Shown piece by piece: positions 26,101 through 38,100 of a DNA stretch of 64,000 nucleotides (the stretch's first letter is position 1; each line of letters begins with the position of its first letter). A program made the translations under genes and the position numbers. Source of the stretch: Aurelia coerulea (taxonomy: Eukaryota > Cnidaria > Scyphozoa > Semaeostomeae > Ulmaridae); the NCBI GenBank assembly GCA_039566865.1, contig CM076957.1, positions 6,147,896 through 6,211,895 on the forward strand, read 5' to 3'. The notes below the pieces were generated by a model. It was given only the letters and a program-made list of their open reading frames with translations, ran no database searches and was not told the DNA's origin.

Positions 26101-29100
26101 CGCCATTTTGCTCCTCATGTTATCGTCCCTGTAGTGCTGTATAGTTGCATCGTATCAATGTGTAGAGTAAGTAGTAACTTGTATTGTAAGGATTCTATCT
26201 GGATAAAAAAATGTGTGCTATATGAGCACTAGGCCAAAACGATGTAGTATTAGACAGAGCTGAAGGGATTTTGTGTATAAATGATTTAAAATGAAAAACA
26301 AAATGAATTCGTTCTCTTATTTACATGTTTGATAACTAAGCTTACTTGGAGAAAAATCAAAAGACGAAAATTTGAGATATCTGTGAAATTACCAACTTAC
26401 CAAATTACCCACCCTGTGTGTACCCCATAGCATGTGTACGTACCCTGTAGCACAGGCTTATACATTATATTGTTTTAAGCAGTTTTCAATTCTTTCAACT
26501 ATTTCCGTTATACAGCACCCCCACAGCACCTCTAAGGGGACCATTATGGAAATACGGTCAGCTTGACCTTTTTATGCTATCCCTGCCACTGTATTAGGGT
26601 GTTTATCTTTGCGTCTTTAACATTGAATATTGTATTGTATCTATTTTTATATTATATAACTTGTAAATATTTGTAAGTATTGTGGCAAATGATACATACA
26701 TTCATATATCTCCGTCCTAGAATGCTCAAACTGGACTTTTGGCCCTGGTTGTCAGAAAAGCTGCATTTGCAATCAAACGACATCCCTTGGGTAAACATTT
26801 TAGCTACCCTTAAAATATTCCGTACACTGTAATGTTTGTTGTGTTTCAGGAATTTGCTTATTAGGCCAAACAGTCCAAGCTCTGGGTTGGATGTCTAGGC
26901 AAATTTTAACTTTCAAGGTTGATATTTCAGCTCCCAGAGTACCTAAATCAACGAATGAGCCCGGGGGGGGGGGGGGGGGGTACTTAGTATATTTTGCTGA
27001 CGCCATGTGCACTCCTTTCCGGGTATCGTTTTCGCCTCTTTTTTCTAACGCCGGGTATCAAAAGAAGGCAATTTTTCTAAAGCCGGTTGTTCAAACGTGT
27101 TATTTCATTGTTTTCCAACGAATTTTTACGTTTTGGGATATGCTTTTCGCCGATTTTTTCTAAAGCCGGCTATCATTTCGAGGGAAAATATCTAAAGCCG
27201 GTTGAAAATTTTTCTCTTGGAGCGCACGCCCCCGTACAATTGAAAGTCAAGTACCCCCCCCCCCCCGGGCGAATGAGGTATCAACATTCCAATTAACTAC
27301 AGGGTAACATTCTTAAATTGATTAGCCATTGATTAAAGCTAAATTCTCTTCATTGGACCCAAGTAAATGTGTATCCTTTTTTCTGGGACACCCGGGATAA
27401 CTTGTTATTTTCTGAGAATTGTGCGTGCCAATCTGTTCTGAAAACTGGTCAGAACTTTCTACCTCGGGAACAACATACTGAACCACTTAGGGCCTGTTTA
27501 TATGAGGAAAATTATCCCACCTTTTCGGCTATCAGCTGTCAGGTGGGATAATATCTGCGGCTGTGTTAATATGTAAAATTTCAACTTATCTTCCAGCATT
27601 TTCATCCCACCTCCCAGCCTACAATTTCAGATAATAAAAATCGTAATTGGTGTTTGGCACCAGCAGCGATTAGGTTTTCCTTTTGTTTGGCGCGTGCGCA
27701 AAACAGATGATTTCATCCCACGTTCGAGCTTTTCATCCCATCTTCCAGCGTTTATATGGAAAATGTTCATTAATCATTCCACTTCAGTGAGATCCCACCT
27801 CCCGTAGAGTCTCACCTAGCCGGGCTGGCTCATTTTCCATACAAACGCAAGATGAAAATTAGAGAGGATCGGATAGAAGGGTGGGACCTTACCTCTCAGC
27901 TCACATGCTGGAAGGTGGGATGATCTTCCTCATATAAACAGGCCCTTAGACCGTCTGAAAAAGTCGTGATTATCTTATAATATATAATAATAATAACCAA
28001 TTTAATTAAAGTAATTAAAGCAAACCATACAAAATATATACAAAAGTCTAATTACAAAAAGCTAGATTTGTTATAAAATTTTTACACAATTTACAGCTGC
28101 AGTCAAAAGTTTTGATGGACTTAATATTTCTTTTAAAAATCTCCAATGATTGAGACTCTATGATTTCTCTTGGCAGAGTCTGCCATAATTTTTGACCAAC
28201 AAACCTGATAGTATCAGTGCAATGCCATATAGATTCATCCTAGCTCTAGGCAAAACAAGATCATTACTGCCACGAAGGTTATATAGCACATCTTTGGTAA
28301 CAAATACTTCTGGCATAAAAGCCGGATTCAAGTTGCTTACGGTTTTATAAATCTCAATCTGGAGCAGCAGTAAATTCCTCTGGTGAACAGATATTGAGAT
28401 CCTTTAATAAACATTTCCTCAAAATTGAAAGTACTATCTTTGTGTATGATTCTCAGGGCTCTTTCGCGGATCTTGTTGATCTTGTTATTCGATTTCCTAT
28501 CATGAAACATCCACACAAGTGGACAATAACTGAAATGTGACATTACAAAAGAGGTTATTGTTAATTCTAACCGTCGATTATTCTTTCCATAGATGTCATG
28601 CGATGATTGGTGATTGCACGTGTAGGCCTGGTTGGCTTTTGCCAGATTGCTTAAGGGAAAGAAGTGAGTTAATCATTTTCTAAATTCTTCTTTAAAACCA
28701 ATGTCAGAGAAATGACGGATTAGCTGTAAGAAAATGTTAAGACTTTGGCGGTGTGTGGAATAAAAAGTACGTGGCTGATATTGAAAACTAAAATGTTGAT
28801 CTATCAGTAAAAGGCTAACTTAGATGTGAAAATTTTTAGTTTGGTAAAATCTCTCATGTTTAGAAAATGCTGGCGAGGGGTCTTTATGGGAACGAGAAAA
28901 TCACGTTCGACTCTGCTCCATGATTTACTTGTCATTGAAATACATATTTGATATTATTGTCTGTTTCCGAAACAGAACTTAAATTTCGATCGCAGGTAAA
29001 TCGTGGTCCATAATTGAACGTGGAATTCCTGGTTCCCGTATAAACCTAGACTTATGACGATGAGTCCCTTGTATCCCTGCGGTACCTTGCTCACAGGGAC

Positions 29101-32100
29101 TCATAATGAAACAGTTAAAAACCTGACCCTATCTTCTGCATTCGATTGATCGAATCTGGATCGAACGTCTGCTTCGGCTCTGTTCAACAGTCACTCCTCA
29201 GAAAGGAAATGCGATAGAAACCACGGTAAGCAGACATTTAATCAACAAGACTTGGTATTCATTTGAAGGAGAAAGTTCACTTTACCTGGTGAGTGCAAAA
29301 TAAGTCTTTTAATGCTGCAATGTCCACGTTTTTAAGACCAAAACATAACAGAGAAATCTTCAAGTACCTGCTGCAGCAACTTCCTTCAAATTTAGTAAGC
29401 TGCGTCAATCGAATTGAAGGTTCGAAACTTATTGTTCTTCGCCAAATCTCGCAATCTGATTGGTATGCTAGGAATCCCAGCATATTAGGCCTAATAGGGT
29501 CAACTTTTTCAGAGTAATATTATGAGTCTCTGTTGACTGAAGCGCCATCAAGAAGTCAAAGAGCACAGGGAAACAAGAGACTCATCGTCATAAGTCTAGT
29601 ATAAACCCCTTACCAGCATTTTGTTTATTTTGGGGTCTTAAAGATGAGAGAATTAGCAAGCACAATTCTCACATCTAAGTTAGCCTTTGATGGATAGATT
29701 GGAATTTTATTTCTGAATATCAGCCACGTACTTTTTATTCCACATCCTGCCAAACTTGTTAACTTTTTTAGCTCGATAACTTGTTAATCTATGTATGACC
29801 CGATACATAGATTGCATAAATGTCGTTTGAAGATACATGATATAATTTGTTTTCCTCTTGGACCGTTCAAAGATGGCCTTCTTTTTTATACTTTGCGTGT
29901 CTACGTGTCACATCTATGTAAGAACAATGATTTATGGAAGATAGTTCTGCATACTTGACCCATGACCACTGAGCTTTGATCTTCTCTAGCGTACCATTTA
30001 CTAAGGTAACCTTTTCAATCATCCCCCAGCATGCCCACTTGGCTTCTTCGGTCCAAACTGCCTCCACAATTGCAAGTGCGAGAACGATGCTACTTGTGGC
30101 CACTTTGATGGATCCTGTACTTGCAAACCTGGATACTTTGGGACTAAATGTGAATTGCGTGAGTCTTTTATCATTATTAATATGTTTGCAGTTTCTTATA
30201 GCCTAACCGTTTTGTTTTGCAAGCCGTTCGTTTCACCTCTGAAATTGCCAGAAATAAAACTTAAACCAGAAATAAATATTTTATGCAACATTTCATACCA
30301 GTACGTAATCTGATTCACTCTGGCCCACATTTTTTTTACATTCAATCTAAAAACTTACAATACACATTACTTAATTACACTACTTACAAAATACTATACC
30401 CTATTACTATTACAATACCATTTGGAGCAAAAAACTATGACTACCTCATGGCAACATAAAACAGGAAACACGAACACAGCACTACACGTAACGACGTGAA
30501 GAAGGGAATGTAAGGAATGGAAGGAAACGGGACAATTTCTTGGGACAATATGAAAAATCTTTAATCAAGACGTTCTGTCTTGAGGATGTACGTAATAGTC
30601 AAAGTTAGAATTGATCTGTTTACCTCATAAGACAGACTCTCATCTCATCACCGTACAAAAGAAGTTGCAAAAAGCTGTTGCTCCAGACAGAATGCCCACT
30701 ATTTTGAAGTACAACATTAACATCAGTGAGAAGATTGCATCTGTGTTCTTTAAACGAATCGCAAAGCAGCAAGAAGTGTTCCGTATCCTCTATACCATCA
30801 TTGATTGGACACATTGGATTTATTGTGTCTCTAAACTTGTGTCTAAATTTGTGAAAATTGAGTTTGCTCAGCCCGACCCTGAGTTGAGTTAAATATGCAA
30901 CCCCTTTTGGATCATGAATACCATATACGGAGTTCGCAGGTGGGTCATTCCGTATAATTTGAACGCAGGCATGTCAAGTCATGTTCGAGAAACGCCCTCA
31001 AATTTTTTTCATGTAATTGTTACCTAAAGACAAGGTTGACTTTCAAATTTCAGCTTCATAACTTGAACGGTTAATTTTCTATGGCTGATTGAAGTTTTTA
31101 AAGACAGCTCGATCAAAGATGAAGTGACACTTTCAATGATTTTTAATTTCAATTACAGGACTCTGTAACAAATTCTGTTGAGTGAAAATCATTTCAGATG
31201 CAGCATATCATCAGCAAAAAGAATTTATTTGCAAGTCGATGCTCACAAACTTGTGCAGGTGCTTGTCAAAATCCTGCCTTGATAATGAAAAATTCTGAAT
31301 TAAGTCACTTTGGAAGGAACTTGCATGAATTTTCCTGTTAAAACGGCAAAAGCAAATTAACTACAAATGATACTCTTGTGCTACCATGCTGTTAGAAGTC
31401 AGAATAAAATAAACAAAAAATTCCACGAGCTTCCACTTAAAAGAAAATTAGGTATCAAAATGGCACAAACTTGTATGTTTGTGCAATTTTAGCAGATTTG
31501 AAAAATATTTTACAAATTTTGGTACGAATAATTCCAAATCGCTTCGTCACTTGTTAATGTATACTAGTTGAAGTTTGCCTAGACCGAATAGTTTTGATTG
31601 AATACACTTGCTAGTCAGTGAATTTGCCTTTTGAAAGTAGCTCTGACACCAAAATGGCCGATATGGGGAATGTTCAGTGGCTGCAAAATGTACCGGTCAG
31701 TAATGTCATAGTCTTGAGAATTTTACAACCAGTAGTCTACTCTATTACCTTCTGCTGACAAGAATTTCATGGTTCAAATGGAATTTTAAGGCAGTAATTA
31801 AATTATTTTTGACTGCCTGTTTGTCGAGAAATTGGTAATGTTGTGGAAACTCTCTTCAGTTGGAGCAAGGTCAAAATCTCATGAAATCATCATCTCTGGG
31901 TCCCAGCAGCTCACATTATCAGCTTGTTAGTTCCTCCAACATCCAATTCAGCTGGAAGACAGTACAACTTTACAACTGGAGAGATAAAAGATGTAGTGAC
32001 TCGGTTCTAGACACTCGTGCATGAATGACTTTTGTTATTTGTTCAGCTTTTGAGTTCCTGAACGTTGTTGTTCAATCTACCATTTGAAGTTCTATCAAAT

Positions 32101-35100
32101 CAAAGTTTCACTGAGTTTCGTTTTTGTGTCTCAAAATTTTGCCCACTAGAACGTTTCCTGATCTTCAATCAACTGACAAATTGCAAGTTAGTTGTACATT
32201 TTAAAATTCATGTTGAAGGCTAGCATTTGACCTAGAAGAAACTGCCTCATATCCCCAATAGATCATTCTCTCCAAAGATCTTTTCTGTGACTCCTTTGTA
32301 GAATAACCGATAAGTTTATTTGGTCAATGAGTTATGTAGTTACATTACATGATTAATGTCCCTCCCCCCTTAAATTCATGGGAACCCAATATTTGGGGCA
32401 TATCTCTGCATTTTAATCCTTGAAGGTAAGTGAAGCTTTGCATTCACCTTATTCAATGATGATTTCATGAGATTTTGACCTTGCTCCAACTGAAGAGAGT
32501 TTCCACAACATTACCAATTTCTCGATAAACAGGCAGTCAAAAATATTTTAATTATTGCCTTAAAATTCCATTTGAACCATGAAATTATTGTCAGCAGAAG
32601 GTAATAGAGTAGACTACTGGTTGTAAAATTCTCAAGACTATGACATTACTGACCGGTACATTTTTGCAGCCACTGAACATGCCCCATATCGGCCATTTTG
32701 GTGTCTGAGCTACTTTCAAAAGGCAAATTCACTGACTAGCAAGTGGATTCAATCAAACCTATTCGGTCTAGGCAAACTTCAACTAGTATACATTAACAAG
32801 TGACGAAGCGATTTGGAATTATTCGTACCAAAATTTGTAAAATATTTTTCAAAGCTGCTAAAATTGCACAAACATACAAGCTTGTGCCATGTTGATACTT
32901 AATTTTTTTTCAAGTAGAAGCTCATGGAATTTTTTGTTTATTTTATTCTGACTTCTAACAGCATGGTAGCACAAGAGTATCATTTGTAGTTAATTTGCTT
33001 TTGCCGTTTTAACAGGAAAATTCATGCAAGTTCCTTCCAAAGTGGCTTAATTCAGAATTTTTCATTATCATGGCAGGATTTTGACAAGCACCTGTGCAAG
33101 GTTGTCAGCTTCGACTTGCAAATATTTTTTTTGCTGATGATATGCTGCATCTGAAATGATTTTCACTCAACAGAATTTGTTACAGAGTCCTGTAATTGAA
33201 ATTAAAAATCATTGAAAGTGTCACTTCATCTTTGATCGAGCTGTCTTTCAACCATAGAAAATTAACCGTTCAAGTTATGAAGCTGAAATTTGAAAGTCAA
33301 CCTTGTCTTTAGGTAAAAATTATATGAAAAAAATTTGAGGGCGATTCTCGAACATGACTTGACATGCCTTTGTTCAAATTATATTGAATGACCCAGGTGG
33401 CTTTATCTGTGCAGATAGTTTCTTCTTAAAAATACTAACAGTGGGTGATGCTCTGATCTCAGGATCAAGTTTGTTCCACATTTTGAGGTATGTAATATTT
33501 TTCTCTGCCTTACGTTACAGGTTGTCCAGCAGGTAACTTTGGTCTCAAATGTAAGTTCCCTTGCACATGTGCAAATGGTGCCAGTTGTGATCATGCAACT
33601 GGCAAATGCAACTGCACTGCAGGATGGAAGGGTGAACAATGCAATCAAGGTACGTGAACATTTGATTTTTGTAGCAGTTTAAAAGGACCTTTGCGACCAG
33701 CATGCTTTGCAATCACATCCTTTAGTGGTTTCTTTGTTGTAGCCAGCTATTTGAATGACACATTGAAATGGGCGGCAACAAAGATGGCGTGCCAGTCCCA
33801 AAGGCCCTTTCCCTTTAACTGTCTCACATCCAGTAGCTTACGAGTCAGCCACCAAATTATTTTAATCCTCTGCTCAAATGAAGTGTGAAATTGTCTCAAC
33901 AACGGCAGCATATATAAAGTTCCACCGATCTGGAACCGCGGTAGCAAGCATTTGCTCATTGTTTCGTAAACCCTTATTTCTTTTGGACAATGGATCTACT
34001 CACAGGCTACGACTGTAAATTTTTTCTACATATTTGATAATGCCCTGTAAATATTATGTTTCACTTCTTTTCTCCTTTTCATCAGAGTGTCCAGCAGGGA
34101 ATTATGGCAATGGCTGTGCGAAGAAGTGTTTGTGCAAAAATGGTGCCAAATGTGATCATGTTAATGGAAAATGCAAATGTACCAAGGGATGGAAAGGACG
34201 ATTTTGTGATAAACGTGAGTGACTTTTAAAGTCTCTTTATTTACCGAAATGACTACCAAAGGTATTGCTAATGTTTCAAAAAGTATTCATATTTTAAAAA
34301 ATGTGGTTCTTGCAAGATAAGAATGACTACAGGAGACTTTGGTCGAAAAGACACATCTCCAGTGATTTTGCTGCATGACTGAGCTTGTATTGATTGTAAA
34401 AATGCTAATGGAATATATGCGTATGTAATATTCTGGAAAAAATAAAGGGAAAGAGGTGATGCTAGGATTGTCTGAAAATGACAAAGAAATCAACTTTAGT
34501 AATTTCTGTGAAACAGGAAGGCTTTGAGTTTTCAACGATAGCTATCCGCAGACGAAGATTTGACCACCACAACAAGACCACAGCAATGTCATTCCAGCTT
34601 TTAGTTAGTTCAACAGTAACTCTCTTTCCTAATACTTCTTAGCTGGCCGTTTCGTCGAAGGATGACATCTTAATACTACCTTCACTGCTTGCCATGGTCT
34701 CTCATCTGAAATTCAAATTCAAAATCAGATTCAGGTACAAACTTTTACTGTTTACAGCGCAGTGCTAAGATCTCCTTGGTCAAGTCTCCGATGTCGGTTA
34801 TGATGTTGCAGGCATTAACTCAAAGGATCTTTGTCATTTGTTACTATATGGAAATCCAAATGAAAGCACTTTTGCAAACAGCATCATCCTAGAAGCAACT
34901 ATTTCCTTCATTAAAACTTCTGGACGGTTCAATTAAACTTTCTGGAAAAACAGCACCCAAACCCTTTTATTTTGACTGAGGTGCTCCCGGCGTCTCTGAT
35001 CGTCGGACTGCTGCCACGGTGGTTGTGGTCTGGTGGGTTGTGGGCTGTTTGCGTGGATTTTGGTGGTTCTTCAGTCTTTACTTTGTCTTGCTTTAGCGTG

Positions 35101-38100
35101 TATAATGTTTTTGTGTTTATTGCTCTTGTTCTTGTTTTTGTTATATTTATATATTGATTTATCGTTGATATTTCTTAGAATATTGTAAGTGGTATTTGTA
35201 GCGAGGACCCGATGACCTCGCGTCTTTCCTCGCTGCAAATGCCACAGTATTTTGTATTTGCTTGTTGCTTTTTAAACATAAGGCTCAAATCTTTAAAAAG
35301 GTCGGTGTAAAATTATATTACAATTTTCTTTGAATTAATGGCTTGAAAGGAACTTATGGTACTTGCTGTAAATCTGCTGTGGACATTTTTTGATATCTTG
35401 ATTTGTTTCAAAATGGCAGCATTTATTAAATTTGAGGCTATGACGTCATCAAATTTGTACATACTAAACCAGAAAAGCTACAGATTTCTGCTTGCCACCA
35501 TGTTGTAGACCTCCATAAACTATGGTTTTCTTGAAAGTTATATTATTTTGCCTCTATCTGTTTAGGTTTTACGACGATTTTAATTTTCCAAAATTTTCCA
35601 TGAATTTTTCAAAAATAATTAAATTGCCGCTATATTGAAAGAAATCAAGATATCAAAAACAAGGGAAGATTTTGTAATACAATAGCAACAGTTGCGTTTG
35701 ATCGACACCTCAATTCAAAGCGATTAGCGGATGCAGACATAGGAAATTCTCTCAACCAGTAATTCAAAACAAACAAAGCCGCATAAGTTTTCCCGAAACT
35801 AGTAGGGCGAACTCTCGCCTTGTGCAAGCGAAAGATGGTTTTTAAGAGAAGTTATGTGCTTATAGCGAAAGAAGAAGGGTAAATCTAAAGTTCTGTCGCT
35901 TAGATTATGTTTATTTGATTCAGGAGCCGAGCAGAAGGCATTGTAATTCTCGCGTCTTTAGGGCTTAAAAAGAAACGATTACAAAACAGCCCCTAAATCA
36001 AATAAACATAATCTAAGCAACAGAGCTTTAGATTTACCCTTCTTCTTTCGCTATAAGCACATAACTTCTCTTAAAAACCATCTTTCGCTTGCACAAGGCG
36101 AGAGTTTGCCCTACTAGTTTCGGGGAAACTTTTGGGGCTTTGTTTGTTTTGAATTACTGGTTGAGAGAATTTCCTTTGTCTGCATCCACTAATCGCTTTG
36201 AATTGAGGTGTCAATCAAACGCAACTGTTGCTATTGTATTACAAAATCTGCCCTTGTTGATATCAAAAAATTTCCACAGCAGATTTACAGCAAAGTACCA
36301 TAAATCCCTTTCTAGCCATTCAATTCAAAGGAAAATGTCATAGAATTTTACATCCACCTTTTTAAAGATTTGAAAGATCTGAGCCCTATGCTTGCTTTTT
36401 AGATTTTAGATGGATAAAAAAAACTTTTACTGTTGTCTGATTTAAGTTACCTTTGCCTTTAGCTTGCGATAAATGGCAGTACGGGGAAGGATGCAGAATG
36501 TCGTGCTTATGTGTTGCAAATAATTCCGTTTCATGTGACCCGAAGAATGGAACATGTTCCTGTGGCCCAGGTTGGAAAGGATATGACTGCGATACTAGTA
36601 AGTATTTCACGAAATTCGCGACAAAACAATTTTTTTTAACCCTAATCCACATGGGGGGGGGGGGGTGGATTCCACCCCCCCTCAAGGTTTTATTTGCCGC
36701 GTTTTTAAACGACATTTGCTATGTCCCCCAGCCTCACTGACTTTTACTAATTATCTATTAGCCACATTTTGGTGGAAAAATTTTTGAACAATAGGACTCG
36801 CGGGTCACGTGACATGCCCATATTTGGAAGGAGGTAGCAACAAAATCATTGTTTTCAATGATTTCAATGGAATTATTTGATTGAATTATGAAGTATTATA
36901 CAGCAAATGAATCAGCAAACAAAGGGCTTCAATTTGATGTCGGAATTTCTGGAATTTGATGATGTCAGCATTTTTTGATAATGACGTCATTTTGGCCACC
37001 ATTTTGGACTAATTAGCAATTTTTTCAAGTTTTTTCGAACTTTTTCAATGAAAAACACTCTAATGATACATTTATCATAGATAATCATCATTTTGCAGGT
37101 TCTTTTGGTCTCTTTTTACATAGAATAAATTAATCGCACAAATGACGTCATAAGAATCGGCTAATTTCTGCCAAAATATCACTCCAAAATCGTTATTTTC
37201 AATAAAATAATATTTCATCACCATTTTTGTTGACAAACTGAACCAAAAACTACATAAAGTTCGTGCAAAATCTTCATTAAACTTAAATTCAACTTGGAAG
37301 CCTGATTTTCACAGATTTTCAGCTTTGTGACGTCACTGTGACGTCACAAGGCGTGGCAGCCACACCCAAATTCCGCTACAAGCTGCAAATTACATGTTCT
37401 ATAACTGTGCCAAGTTGTATTGAATTCGGATGCGTCTAAGGCAGTTTTCGGAGGGGGGGGTGGAAAGCACCCCCCCCCATAAATGGTAGCTCGAAAAAAG
37501 CCCATATGGATTAGGGTTAAATGTACAAAAATCTCTAATTCTTTCCAAGACTATCATGGCATTCTAACTTCTTAAAACTGCATTCTTTGGAAATTGAAAG
37601 AAATGTAGATTCATAAGAAGCTTTTGGGCAGAGATAAATAGAATCATGTCTCTTATATGCGGAACTTTACTGAAGACGACTGCTTTGGGTGTCGAGGGCA
37701 GCGCAGACCCGAAATGCTCATGCCTTCCCCAGAATCGTCAGCTCTTCCCTTCTGGAATCTCTGGTTTGGGCCAATGAGGATTTTACATTTGCTGATCTAC
37801 AGTTCCACAACAAAGTTACCGCCAATGGTAAGAAAAATACCAAAATTTGACTCAACCATTGAGGATTAGACTTGCTTCACTCGTCCCAATGTTTTCACTC
37901 CATTCCAAAATACGCTGCACAAAATACGCAACTGCGGAGGAGCAAAAACTTTGTTCGTTCAAACATTAGGACTCACTAGTTAATAGCTGAGTTAATTATT
38001 TTGCTCTATTTTCAAGACTATATTTCCTAACACTAATATGAAGGCGAAGCTTATAGAAATTGCAGTCCACCCAATATAAAACTCCTCAGAATAATGTTTT

